Part shown: piece after piece, positions 29,881-38,930 of the stretch
How positions within the stretch are numbered: the first letter of the stretch is position 1
Layout of the letters: each line of letters starts with the position of its first letter
Assembly (NCBI RefSeq): GCF_900312995.1
Contig: NZ_ONZI01000004.1
Span: 496,001 to 560,000, forward strand
Reading direction: 5' to 3'
Source: Kushneria phyllosphaerae
Lineage (GTDB): Bacteria; Pseudomonadota; Gammaproteobacteria; Pseudomonadales; Halomonadaceae
DNA: 64,000 bases
The notes under the pieces: model-generated
Told to the model about the DNA's origin: nothing
The model's database searches: none
Seen by the model: the letters and a program-made list of their open reading frames with translations, nothing else
Made by a program: the position numbers and the translations under genes

Positions 29881-31266
29881 ATGACCGACCGCCCTGCCGC
29901 TGGCGCACTTGAAGCGTTCCAGTTTCTGGAAACCCATCCCGAAATCACCCAAATCGATGTATTGATCAGCGACCTCAATGGCGTCTTGCGCGGCAAGCGC
30001 ATTCCACGCTCAAGCCTTGAAGAGGCCTACACCAGCGGCGTCAATCTGCCGGCCTCCATCTTTGCCCTCGACATCACCGGCAACACCGTTGAAGAAACAG
30101 GGCTGGGGCTCGATAGCGGTGATGGCGACCGTGCCTGCCTGCCGATTCCCGGCACGCTGGTGCCGGTCTCCTGGCATCAACGCGCGCCCACCGCGCAGCT
30201 TTTGATGACGATGGTGGAGCCCGACGGCAGCGGCTGGCATGCCGACCCGCGCCAGGTGCTGGCGCGGGTGCTTGAGGGCTTTACCCGCCAGGGGCTGACG
30301 CCGGTGATTGCCATTGAGCAGGAGTTCTATCTGCTGGATGCCGAGCGCAACGACCGCGGCCAGCCTCAGCCGCCACGCTCGCCGCTGACCGGTGAGCGCG
30401 CACGCTCAAGCCAGCTCTACTCGATCAGTGAACTCGATGAATACGCCGATTTTATTGATGCCATCCACGAGGCCTGCGCCCAGCAGGGTCTGCCGCTGGA
30501 TACAGCGCTCAAGGAGTGCGCGCCAGGGCAGTTCGAGATCAACCTGCGCCACCGCAGTGACGCCCTGCGCGCCTGTGATGACGCCGTGATGCTCAAGCGT
30601 GCCATCAAGGGCGTGGCGCAGCAGCAGGGGTTCGAGGCGACCTTCATGGCCAAGCCGTGGGGCAATGAAGCCGGCAGCGGCACCCATGTGCATATCAGCC
30701 TGCTGGATGAGCAGGGCCGCAACGTGTTTGCCGCCGAGGATAAAAACCCAATGGGCAGCGCAGCACTGCATCAGGCGATTGCCGGGGTGCTGGCGCTGAT
30801 GCCGGAATCGATGGCCGTCTGTGCGCCCAACCTCAACGCCTTTCGACGCTTCCAGCCCGGGCTTTACGTGCCCATGACGCCTTCCTGGGGGCTGGACAAC
30901 CGCTCGGTGGCGGTACGCATCCCTTCCGGCCCGACTGCGGCCACGCGCCTGGAGCATCGCGTGGCCGGTGCAGACGTCAATGTCTATCTGCTGTGTGCGG
31001 TGCTGCTGGCCTCCATGGCCCACGGCCTTGATGAACAGCTGACACCGCCACCGCCGATCGAGGGCAACGCCTATACCCAGCTCGATGCCACCCTGCCCGA
31101 TTCCTGGGGCGTGGCACTGGAGCTGTGGATGGAAAGTGATGTTCTTGGCGAGCGGCTCGGGCGTGGCTTTCAGCATATCTACTATGCCAATCGTCAGGCC
31201 GAGCGCGCCCTGGCGCAGCGCACCGTCAGCGCGCTGGAATATGACTGGTATCTGCGCCTGGTGTAG
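29881..31266 (+). CDS. puuA: Glutamine synthetase family protein, likely gamma-glutamylpolyamine synthetase (PuuA-like), copy 1
   Basis: Probably ligates glutamate to a polyamine with ATP, the first step of the Puu pathway. The 461 residues show the GS-III-like N-terminus of PuuA proteins (LISDLNGVLRGKRIP), the metal-binding IEQEFYLLD, GSGTHVHISL, and the ATP/substrate segment NRSVAVRIP. The adenylylation-site region of true GlnA is absent. It is on the opposite strand from the main polyamine cluster and convergent with the DMT gene. The exact amine (putrescine, spermidine or another) is not readable. Confidence 0.82.
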   Translation: MTDRPAAGALEAFQFLETHPEITQIDVLISDLNGVLRGKRIPRSSLEEAYTSGVNLPASIFALDITGNTVEETGLGLDSGDGDRACLPIPGTLVPVSWHQRAPTAQLLMTMVEPDGSGWHADPRQVLARVLEGFTRQGLTPVIAIEQEFYLLDAERNDRGQPQPPRSPLTGERARSSQLYSISELDEYADFIDAIHEACAQQGLPLDTALKECAPGQFEINLRHRSDALRACDDAVMLKRAIKGVAQQQGFEATFMAKPWGNEAGSGTHVHISLLDEQGRNVFAAEDKNPMGSAALHQAIAGVLALMPESMAVCAPNLNAFRRFQPGLYVPMTPSWGLDNRSVAVRIPSGPTAATRLEHRVAGADVNVYLLCAVLLASMAHGLDEQLTPPPPIEGNAYTQLDATLPDSWGVALELWMESDVLGERLGRGFQHIYYANRQAERALAQRTVSALEYDWYLRLV

Positions 31267-31270
31267 GTGT

Positions 31271-32113
31271 CTATCCAAGCCTTAGAAGCATCACCCCAGT
31301 CAGGATGATCAGCCCCGCCACCAGTCGCTGACGGCTCAGGCGCTCGCCCAGAAAGAGCGCCGAGATGGCCAGTGCAAACAGCACGCTGGATTCACGCAGG
31401 GCAGCAACCATCGCAATCGGCGCCTGACTCATGGCCCAGATGGTCGCCCCGTAGGCGGCCATCGACATGGCGCCCCCCAGTAGCCCGATGCGATAGTGGC
31501 CGGTGATGGCAGCCAGGGTCTGTCGCCCGCGCATGGCCCACAGCAAAAGCGCCATGCACAGCCCATTGAGCGCGAAAAGCCAGAGTACATAGCCGATGGC
31601 ATCACGATTGGCCCGCGCCCCCAGCCCGTCACTGAGCGTGTAGGAGGCAATGAAAGCCGAAGTGATGAGGGCATTGATCAGCCCGATACGAGGCAGTCTT
31701 GTTGCACCGGCGCCGCGCACAGCCATCCACCAGATGCCACCACTGAGCAGTACCACACCAGCATGGCCGATCAGAGAGGTTTGATCGCCCAGCAACATGA
31801 CGCCCACCAGCGCCACGATTAACGGCGCCGATCCCCGGGCAATGGGATAGACCTGACCAAAATCCCCGCTGGCATAGGCGCGCGCCAGAAACACGTTGTA
31901 GCCCACATGCAAGACGGCCGAGAGCAGAAGCCACGGCCAGGCCGCCGCATCGGGCACGCTGACGGCAGGCAACATGGCCAGTGCCAGTACGCCTGCGCCC
32001 ACCTGTATGAGCGTGACCGCCAGCAGACGATCGAGACCCACGCGCACCAGGGCATTCCAGCCGGCGTGCAGCGCGGCAGCACACAGGACGATGGCGAAAA
32101 CGTGTGCACTCAT
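31271..32113 (-). CDS. EamA/DMT-superfamily permease at the end of the polyamine cluster
   Basis: Inner-membrane protein of 280 residues with about ten hydrophobic helices in two EamA repeats; conserved pieces are YPIARGSAPL in the first half and LRESSVLFALAISALFLGERL in the second. Such permeases export amines, amino acids or other metabolites; the substrate is unknown. It is the last minus-strand gene after puuB copy 1, with a 34-base gap, so it probably belongs to the same unit and may export a pathway product. Confidence 0.8.
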   Translation of the reverse strand: MSAHVFAIVLCAAALHAGWNALVRVGLDRLLAVTLIQVGAGVLALAMLPAVSVPDAAAWPWLLLSAVLHVGYNVFLARAYASGDFGQVYPIARGSAPLIVALVGVMLLGDQTSLIGHAGVVLLSGGIWWMAVRGAGATRLPRIGLINALITSAFIASYTLSDGLGARANRDAIGYVLWLFALNGLCMALLLWAMRGRQTLAAITGHYRIGLLGGAMSMAAYGATIWAMSQAPIAMVAALRESSVLFALAISALFLGERLSRQRLVAGLIILTGVMLLRLG

Positions 32114-32147
32114 CGGAAGGAAACGCCGATGTCAAAGGGCGCGACCA

Positions 32148-33455
32148 TCACATGCCCAGTCGGTCGCGCAGCGCGTAATACCAGGCGCCCATGGCTGAAA
32201 ACGGCACGGCAAAGCGCCGTCCGCCAGGGAACGGCAGGTGACGGATATCGGCGAAGGCGTCAAAGCGTGTACTGTCTCCCCTGATGATCTCTCCCACCAG
32301 CCGTCCGGCCAGATGCGAGGCGGTTACCCCGTGGCCCGAGTAGCCCTGAGCGTAATAGACGTTATGATTGAGCCGTCCGAACTGCGGCAATCGATTGAGC
32401 GTCAGAAGGAAATTGCCACTCCAGGCGTAATCGATCCTGATATTTTCAAGCTCGGGAAAGGTTTTCAAAAGCTTGGGGCGGATGGCGCCCTCGATGCTGG
32501 CCGGATCACGTCCGCCGTAGGTCACGCCGCCGCCATAGATCAGGCGGCGCTCGCCCGACAGCCGGTAGTAGTCGAGCAGATAGTTGCTGTCCTCGACGGC
32601 GCGGTCGGTGGGCAAAATTCGTTTCGCGGTGGCCTCATCGAGGACTTCGGTGGCGATCACCTGTGTGCCACAGGGCATGGAGCGGTCGGCAAGCTCGGGG
32701 ACGATATCGCCCAGATAGGCATTGCCGGCGATCACGGCGCGGTCGGCCTCGATCACCCCGCCGTCGGTATGAATTTTCACCCGTTCGCCGTGTTCAAGGC
32801 GCGTCATGGGCGAGTGTTCGAAAATCACGCCGCCCAGCGATTCAAACGCCGCCGCCTGCCCCATCACCAGATTGAGCGGATGCAGATGCCCGCCGGAGTG
32901 ATCGAGCAGCGCACCACTGTAACGCTCGCTGCCGATCTCACGACGATAGGCATCATCTTCCAGCAGTTCCAGCGTCTTATGACCGTACTTCTCCCACAGT
33001 GTTTTGTGATGCTTGAGGGCGGCCAGCTGCTTGTCATTACAGGCGGCAAAGAGGTTGCCCTCCTTGAGATCGCATTGAATACCGTATTGCTCAATGCGCT
33101 CGCGGATGATGCGATTGCCTTCGAATGCCATATCACCGAGCGCCCGAGCCGATGTTTCACCAAAACGCGCCTCGATCATGTCCATGTCGCGGCTATAGCT
33201 GTTGACGATCTGGCCGCCATTGCGACCGCTGGCCCCAAAGCCCACACGCTGTGCCTCGAGTACCGCGACGCGAAAGCCCTGCTCAATCAGATGCAGGGCG
33301 CTGGAGATGCCGGTAAAGCCGGCCCCCACCACGCAGACATCCACGTGATGATGACCGACCAGTGCCGGTCGGTCCGGCGCGGCGTGCATGGTGGCAGCGT
33401 AGAGCGAGCGGACGTGGCCGTCGCGGCCGGTCGATGCAGAATCAGGCTGGGTCAT
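32148..33455 (-). CDS. puuB: FAD-dependent oxidoreductase, likely gamma-glutamylputrescine oxidase (PuuB-like), copy 1
   Basis: DAO-family flavoenzyme of 435 residues, predicted to oxidise gamma-glutamyl-polyamine to the aldehyde with release of H2O2 and ammonia. It has the FAD motif VVGAGFTGISSALHL, the family signature FGASGRNGGQIVNSYSRD and the C-terminal YAQGYSGHGVTASHLAGRL. A hairpin separates it from the upstream binding-protein gene. The second copy (40182-41453) shares all motifs, so the cluster is duplicated rather than mis-assembled. Confidence 0.84.
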   Translation of the reverse strand: MTQPDSASTGRDGHVRSLYAATMHAAPDRPALVGHHHVDVCVVGAGFTGISSALHLIEQGFRVAVLEAQRVGFGASGRNGGQIVNSYSRDMDMIEARFGETSARALGDMAFEGNRIIRERIEQYGIQCDLKEGNLFAACNDKQLAALKHHKTLWEKYGHKTLELLEDDAYRREIGSERYSGALLDHSGGHLHPLNLVMGQAAAFESLGGVIFEHSPMTRLEHGERVKIHTDGGVIEADRAVIAGNAYLGDIVPELADRSMPCGTQVIATEVLDEATAKRILPTDRAVEDSNYLLDYYRLSGERRLIYGGGVTYGGRDPASIEGAIRPKLLKTFPELENIRIDYAWSGNFLLTLNRLPQFGRLNHNVYYAQGYSGHGVTASHLAGRLVGEIIRGDSTRFDAFADIRHLPFPGGRRFAVPFSAMGAWYYALRDRLGM

Positions 33456-33472
33456 GAAGTTTTACCCTACAT

Positions 33473-33493
33473 AACGGCCCAGTCAGGGCCGTT
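33473..33493 (-). other. Intercistronic hairpin between potF copy 2 and puuB copy 1
   Basis: AACGGCCC and GGGCCGTT form a perfect 8-bp stem around TGACT/AGTCA. No T run follows on the minus strand (ATGTAGGG), so it is probably an mRNA processing or stability element, or a weak attenuator. Confidence 0.45.
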
Positions 33494-33498
33494 GTGGT

Positions 33499-34575
33499 TT
33501 AGCGACTGCGCATTTCATTGTTGAGCTGTGACAGCGTGCCGAGCTGGGCCTTGTCGATCAGGGGGACAAATACCAGTCGGCGCTTCTCCTCGTCACTGAG
33601 TCTTGACGGCGGCTTTTTCAGCGCGTCATCAAGCTGATCGAGCGCGGCCTGATTGGGCGTGGCGTAGAAGGTGTAGTTGCTGATGCGCGCCGCCACATCA
33701 GGTCGCAGGGTATAGGCAATGAAGGCCAGCGCCAGTGCCGGATGCGGCGCTCGCTTCGGAATCACCAGGGTATCGATACCGCGCTGAGTGCCCTCCTCGG
33801 GCACGAAAAAGCGCAGATGGCCGTAGGTCTCCGGGTCTTCAGCCTGACGCCAGGCCAGATCGCCGTTATAGGTCATGCCGATGGCGCTGACACCGCGCAC
33901 GATCTGGTCGATGGTGGCGGTACTGTCGGTAAAGCCAATGAAGTTCTGACGATGTTTGGTCGCCATCAAGCGCCGCGCGCTGGCGATCCATTGCTCCTTC
34001 TGCGTGCAGTCAAAGCCGTAGCCCAGCGAGGCGCAGGCGGCGCCAAACAGGACCTGTGGGTCACCGCCCAGCAGGGTAAAGGGCGCTTTTGAGTTGACAT
34101 CGGGGTCAAACAGCGCCGACCAGCTGCGCGGCACGTCATCAAGTACCCGGCTGTCATAGACGATGCCGGTCACGCCCCACTGATAAGGCACGCTATAGCG
34201 ATTGCCCGGATCATAGGCAGGGTCCTGAAATTCGGGCAGCAGGTTTTCAAGCCCCGGCAGCTGCGCATGATCCAGCGGCTGAATAAGGTCTGCCTTGATC
34301 AGACGCGGCACGAAGTAGTCGGTCGGCACCACCACATCGTACTGGGCATCGCCGCCGCTGCGCAGCTTGGTAAACATCTCGGCGTTGGAGGTAAAAAAGT
34401 TCTGCACGATATGAACATTGTGCTCGCGCTCGAAGTCCTCCAGTACGCCGGGCGGCATGTACTCTGTCCAGTTGAAAAGATAGAGCGTCTCCGCCGGCTT
34501 CTCTGCCGCCCCCGCCGTCAGGCTCGCCCCCGCCAGCAGCAGCACACCGGCGCGCCATCGCCATGCTCGTGTCAT
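33499..34575 (-). CDS. potF: Polyamine ABC transporter periplasmic binding protein (PotF/Spu-like), copy 2
   Basis: Periplasmic binding protein that delivers polyamine to PotGHI. The 358-residue precursor has a basic N-terminus and a signal peptide ending about residue 24 (LTAGAA). The mature start LYLFNWTEYMPPG and the later WGVTGIVYDSRV and TFYATPNQAAL segments are typical of the PotD/PotF family. It and the 36083-37153 gene bracket a PuuA-like gene. Having two binding proteins for one transporter is like Pseudomonas SpuD/SpuE, which differ in putrescine or spermidine preference. Confidence 0.87.
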   Translation of the reverse strand: MTRAWRWRAGVLLLAGASLTAGAAEKPAETLYLFNWTEYMPPGVLEDFEREHNVHIVQNFFTSNAEMFTKLRSGGDAQYDVVVPTDYFVPRLIKADLIQPLDHAQLPGLENLLPEFQDPAYDPGNRYSVPYQWGVTGIVYDSRVLDDVPRSWSALFDPDVNSKAPFTLLGGDPQVLFGAACASLGYGFDCTQKEQWIASARRLMATKHRQNFIGFTDSTATIDQIVRGVSAIGMTYNGDLAWRQAEDPETYGHLRFFVPEEGTQRGIDTLVIPKRAPHPALALAFIAYTLRPDVAARISNYTFYATPNQAALDQLDDALKKPPSRLSDEEKRRLVFVPLIDKAQLGTLSQLNNEMRSR

Positions 34576-34638
34576 TGCACGTCCCCTTCATGATCCGTTT
34601 GTTGTTGTGTCCTGCCGATGGCATGCCCGGGCAGACTT

Positions 34639-36006
34639 TTATACCCGCAGCAGCAGATGCTCGCGCTCCCAGGAGCTGATCACCCGATAATAGGCCAGAT
34701 GCTCGGCCCGCTTGACCGCCAGATAGCTTTTGACGAAGCGCTCACCGAGCACATCCGCCAGCGCGTCACAGCCGTCCAGCGCATCAAGGGCGGGGCCGAC
34801 ATCGTTGGGCAGCGCGACACCGCCGGTCCAGGCCGTGCCGGTCAGCGGCGGACGGGCCTGCAACCGGCTCATCATGCCCAGATGGCCGCAGGCCAGCGAA
34901 GCCGCCATTACCAGATACGGGTTGGCATCGGCACCCGGTACGCGGTTTTCAATTCGCGTGGCTTCGGCGTTGCCCACTGGCACCCGTAGCCCCACGGTGC
35001 GATTGTCATAACCCCACTCCACATTGGTCGGTGCCGAGCCGCCATGTTCGCTGGGCATCAGTCGCCGCCACGAGTTGATGTTGGGCGCAAACAGCGGCAT
35101 GGCCGCAGGCATATAGGTCTGTAGTCCGCCGATGTAGTTCATGAACAGATCGCTGGGCTGGCCGTTGTCCCCGGCAAACAGGTTCTCCCCGCTTTCGGCA
35201 TCCACCAGGCTCTGGTGCAGATGCATGGCGCTGCCCGGCTCGTTGGCCATCGGCTTGGCCATGAAGGTGGCGTACATGCCATGACGCAGCGCCGTTTCAC
35301 GCAGGGTGCGCTTGAAGATCACCACCTGATCGGCCAGATAAAGCGGATCACCGTGCTGGAAGTTGACCTCCATCTGCCCGGCACCCTCTTCGTGAATGAG
35401 GGTGTCGATGTCAAGCTGCTGTGCCTCGCAGTAGTCGTACATCTCCTCGAACAGGGGGTCGAATTCGTTGACTGCATCGATGGAAAACGACTGACGCCCG
35501 CTTTCCTGACGCCCCGAGCGTCCGATCGGCGGCTCCAGCGGATAGTCGGGGTCGGTGTTGGTCTTGACCAGATAGAACTCGACTTCCGGCGCCATGACCG
35601 GTTTCCAGCCGCGCGCCTCATAAAGGGCCAGCACCCGCTTCAGGACATGGCGCGGCGCGATCTCGACCGGCTCACCATTCATGTAATAGCAGTCATGGAT
35701 GATCTGGGCGGTCGGATCTTCCGCCCAGGGCACCAGATAGGCGGCGGCCGGGTCGGCAATCAGCTGCATGTCGAGTTCCGCCGAGTTCCAGAAGCGCAGG
35801 GCCTCGTCATCGGGATAGCCCCCGGTCACCGACTGGATAAAGATCGAATCCGGCAGACGCGGCCGGCCGCCGTTGAGGTACTTGCCGGCCGGCATGATCT
35901 TGCCCTTGAGAATGCCGGTCAGATCACTGACCAGACACTCCACCTCGGTGATGCGATGCTCTTCAAACCAGTCCGTCAGTACCACCGGACAATGCTTTAG
36001 CGTCAT
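34639..36006 (-). CDS. puuA: Glutamine synthetase family protein, likely gamma-glutamylputrescine synthetase (PuuA-like), copy 2
   Basis: 455-residue member of the PuuA-type GS family: VSDLTGILKGKIMP near the N-terminus, metal ligand in PEVEFYLV, NEPGSAMHLHQSL, and NRTVGLRVP. It lies between two polyamine-binding-protein genes on the same strand, so use of an imported polyamine as substrate is likely. It differs clearly from copy 1 at 29881 in sequence, so the two probably act on different amines. No regulatory adenylylation tyrosine region is recognised. Confidence 0.86.
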   Translation of the reverse strand: MTLKHCPVVLTDWFEEHRITEVECLVSDLTGILKGKIMPAGKYLNGGRPRLPDSIFIQSVTGGYPDDEALRFWNSAELDMQLIADPAAAYLVPWAEDPTAQIIHDCYYMNGEPVEIAPRHVLKRVLALYEARGWKPVMAPEVEFYLVKTNTDPDYPLEPPIGRSGRQESGRQSFSIDAVNEFDPLFEEMYDYCEAQQLDIDTLIHEEGAGQMEVNFQHGDPLYLADQVVIFKRTLRETALRHGMYATFMAKPMANEPGSAMHLHQSLVDAESGENLFAGDNGQPSDLFMNYIGGLQTYMPAAMPLFAPNINSWRRLMPSEHGGSAPTNVEWGYDNRTVGLRVPVGNAEATRIENRVPGADANPYLVMAASLACGHLGMMSRLQARPPLTGTAWTGGVALPNDVGPALDALDGCDALADVLGERFVKSYLAVKRAEHLAYYRVISSWEREHLLLRV

Positions 36007-36082
36007 GTCGGCCTCCCCAGCCGAGCCTGATCAAACGCACGAAAAGGCTGACTACCCGATGGCAGACAGCCGGTCACGTGCC

Positions 36083-37153
36083 TTAGCGTGACTGCACTTC
36101 ATTCCAGAGCTGCTGATAGCGCTGCAGATCCTTGCCGGACAGCGTCGGGGTAAACTTCAGCCGCGCCATGTCCTCATCATTGGGCAGCGACGGTGGCTGT
36201 TGAAGCACTTCATCAAGATGCTCGACTGCTGCCTGATTGGGCGTGGAATAAAACGTGTAGTTGGACAGCTGTGCCCCAACCTCGGCGTCCAGAATGAAAT
36301 TGATGAACTTGTGGGCCAGTTCCGGATGCGGCGCGCGCGCTGGAATCGCCATGGAGTCTACCCATAGCTCGGAACCCTCTTTCGGAATCATGAACCTGGT
36401 ATTGGCGTAGCCTTCCGGGTCGTCGTGTTTGTACTGCAGGTAATCGCCGTTGTAAGTGACGCCCAGCGCATTGACGCCGCGCGAGACCTGTCCCAGTACC
36501 GGCGTAGAGTCGGTAAAGCCGGTAAAGTTGGACCGATGCTTGGTCTTGAGCATCAGCTTTGCCGCATTGACCATGTCTTCCTGCGCGGTGCAGTTATAGG
36601 GCTTGCCAAGAAAGGCACACGCCGCGCCGAACATGACCTGACCGTCCTTGAGCATCGAAAACGGCTGATCGCTGTTGGTTGACGCATCAAAGAGCATCGA
36701 CCAGCTCGATTTTGCGTCCGGAAAGGTTTTGGTATTGACGATCAGCCCGGTCGAACCCCACAGATAGGCCGCGGTGTACTGGTTATCCGGGTCATAGGGC
36801 GGGTTGACGAAACGCGCCATCAGATTGGACATGTTGGGCAGCTGAGACTTGTCCAGCGGCTGGAGCAGGCCGGCCTCGATCATGCGCGGTACGAAGTAGT
36901 TCGAGGGCACCACGATGTCATACTGCGATACCCCACCGGCCTGCAGCTTGGAAAACATCTCGCCCAGCGAGCCGTAGTAGTTCTGCACCACTTCAACATC
37001 GTACTTCTTCTCGAATGCCTCAATGATCTCCGGATCCATATAGTCGGTCCAGTTGAACACGTAGAGACGATCAGCCGCACTGGCCGTGCCGGAGAACATG
37101 ACGGCGGCAATGGCACCGGCCAGCAGTGCCGGGCGGGGTGAGAAAAAAGTCAT
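36083..37153 (-). CDS. potF: Polyamine ABC transporter periplasmic binding protein (PotF/Spu-like), copy 1
   Basis: 356-residue precursor with a signal peptide of about 26-27 residues ending TASA. The mature protein opens DRLYVFNWTDYMDPE, a polyamine-binding-protein hallmark, and carries YLWGSTGLIVN and TFYSTPNQAAV. It directly follows potI, so this is the binding protein most likely to be co-transcribed with the permease genes. A GC-rich hairpin lies between potI and this start, without a T tract. Confidence 0.9.
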   Translation of the reverse strand: MTFFSPRPALLAGAIAAVMFSGTASAADRLYVFNWTDYMDPEIIEAFEKKYDVEVVQNYYGSLGEMFSKLQAGGVSQYDIVVPSNYFVPRMIEAGLLQPLDKSQLPNMSNLMARFVNPPYDPDNQYTAAYLWGSTGLIVNTKTFPDAKSSWSMLFDASTNSDQPFSMLKDGQVMFGAACAFLGKPYNCTAQEDMVNAAKLMLKTKHRSNFTGFTDSTPVLGQVSRGVNALGVTYNGDYLQYKHDDPEGYANTRFMIPKEGSELWVDSMAIPARAPHPELAHKFINFILDAEVGAQLSNYTFYSTPNQAAVEHLDEVLQQPPSLPNDEDMARLKFTPTLSGKDLQRYQQLWNEVQSR

Positions 37154-37211
37154 TGGCAGGTTCCCTTGAATGATCGTGATATGACGTTTTTTTATGAGAC
37201 CGCCGCGGCGC

Positions 37212-38006
37212 TTACGCGCGGCGACGGTTGAACAGCAGGCTCAGTACGGCCACCAGCGCCACCGAAGCAATCATCAGCGTGGCAATGGCATTGATCTCCG
37301 GGGAGATGCCGCGACGAATGGCGCCCCAGATATAGATCGGCAGCGTCGCGCTTTCCGGCCCCGCCGTAAAGAAGCTGATGACGAAATCATCCACTGACAG
37401 CGTAAACGATAGGAAAAAGGCCGATAACAGTGCCGGTTTCAGCGTGGGCAAAATGAAATGCAGCATCCGCTGCCAGGGACTGGCATACAGATCCTTGGCG
37501 GCATCAAAAAGCGTGGCATCCAGTCCCACAAAGCGGGAATAGACGATCAACGCCACAAACGGAATCTGGAAGGTGACATGAGCAATGACCATGGTCCCGA
37601 GCCCGGGTGACAACAGCCCGGTGAGGCGATTGATCTGCACGAAAAAGGCCATGTCGGAAATACCGAACACGATGTCCGGCATGACAATCGGCAAATAGAT
37701 CAACACGATCAAAAGCCCGAGTTTACGTGCGCGGTGTCGATAAAGACCGTAGCCGATCATCGCCCCCAGAATCACGGCGATGATCGAAGAGATCACCGCC
37801 AGCAGCAGCGTATGGCCGATGGCACCGATGACCACATCGTTGTGAAGCAGTCGCTCGTACCAGCGCAGCGAAAAGCCGCCCCAGCGCGCCGAGGTGTTGA
37901 TGCTGTTAAAGGAAAACATCATCACCACCAGCAGCGGCGCATAGAGAAAGATCAGCGTCAGCCACCAGAAAACGGCGAGCCCTTTCTTGAATCTCCGGTT
38001 TTGCAT
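37212..38006 (-). CDS. potI: Polyamine ABC transporter permease PotI
   Basis: Inner-membrane permease of 264 residues with about six transmembrane helices and the EAA cytoplasmic loop (DAAKDLYASPWQRMLHFILP) that docks to the ATPase. The N-terminus FWWLTLIFLYAPLLVVMMFSFN matches PotI/PotC proteins. It starts nine bases after potH ends. Confidence 0.92.
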   Translation of the reverse strand: MQNRRFKKGLAVFWWLTLIFLYAPLLVVMMFSFNSINTSARWGGFSLRWYERLLHNDVVIGAIGHTLLLAVISSIIAVILGAMIGYGLYRHRARKLGLLIVLIYLPIVMPDIVFGISDMAFFVQINRLTGLLSPGLGTMVIAHVTFQIPFVALIVYSRFVGLDATLFDAAKDLYASPWQRMLHFILPTLKPALLSAFFLSFTLSVDDFVISFFTAGPESATLPIYIWGAIRRGISPEINAIATLMIASVALVAVLSLLFNRRRA

Positions 38007-38015
38007 GCCGCTCTC

Positions 38016-38930
38016 CTAAATCACCATCTCGGTGCCACCGCCCAGGCGGCGCCCCATGCGACGCAGTATCACCAGACCCAGCAGGGTGGCCAGAAGCATC
38101 AACAGCGCCCCGGCCGCCCCCAGCGGCCAGTTGGCCGCCTCACCAAACTGGCTCGCTACCAGGTTGCCCAGCATCTGCGAGCGCCCGCCGCCCAGAAGCT
38201 CCGGGATCACGTACATGCCAAAGGCCGGAATGGCGACCAGCACGGACCCTGCCAAAAGCCCCGGCAGGGTTTGCGGGAGTACAGCCACGAAAAAGGTTCG
38301 CAGGGGTGAGGCATACAGATCGCGCGCCGCCTCGATCTGGGCGTGATCGAGCTTCTCGAACGCGGCATACAGCGGCAGCACCATAAAGGGCAGGAAGTTG
38401 TAAACAAGCCCCAGCGTGACGGCAAAGTCGGACGGAAACAGGCCCATGTTGGGGGCGATCAGGCCCATCTTTTCAGCCAGCGTTGACAGGGGCGTGCCAG
38501 GGGAGAGCAGGTTCATCCAGCCAAAGGCGCGAATGACCTGGTTGGTCCAGGACGGCACCACCACCGCCAGCAGCATGATCGCGCGCAGCCGTGGCCGACA
38601 CATGGAGATATACCAGGCCACCGGGTAGGCGACCAGTACCACCAGCCCCAGCGAGATGACGGACTGAAAGATCGAACGCCACAGCGTATAGAGATTGCCC
38701 GGGCTCCAGCCCAGAAAGCCAAAGCCTGCCAGGTTGCGAAAGGCATCCAGCGTCAATGGCATCTGCGGCTGGCCGAAACCGCCGTTGGTCATGAAGGCCA
38801 CCGACATCAGATAGGCACTGGGCAGCACCAGGAAGATGAAAATCCACAACGCCCCCGGCAGCACACTGACCAGAAGATGACGGGTTTCGCGGCGTCGTCG
38901 GCGGCGCCAGACCACATCCACCTGGCTCAT
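38016..38930 (-). CDS. potH: Polyamine ABC transporter permease PotH
   Basis: Partner inner-membrane permease of 304 residues with a basic N-terminal extension (WRRRRRRETRH), six predicted helices and an EAA loop (EAARDLYASPLRTFFVAVLP). The motif VVPSWTNQVIRAFGWMNLL is characteristic of PotB/PotH. Its start overlaps the potG stop by four bases. Confidence 0.92.
   Translation of the reverse strand: MSQVDVVWRRRRRRETRHLLVSVLPGALWIFIFLVLPSAYLMSVAFMTNGGFGQPQMPLTLDAFRNLAGFGFLGWSPGNLYTLWRSIFQSVISLGLVVLVAYPVAWYISMCRPRLRAIMLLAVVVPSWTNQVIRAFGWMNLLSPGTPLSTLAEKMGLIAPNMGLFPSDFAVTLGLVYNFLPFMVLPLYAAFEKLDHAQIEAARDLYASPLRTFFVAVLPQTLPGLLAGSVLVAIPAFGMYVIPELLGGGRSQMLGNLVASQFGEAANWPLGAAGALLMLLATLLGLVILRRMGRRLGGGTEMVI

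Noticed and set aside
37154..37230. GC-rich hairpin next to a T7 run between potI and potF considered as a terminator
   Set aside because: On the transcribed minus strand the run after the hairpin is A, not T, so it cannot be a Rho-independent terminator for the operon.
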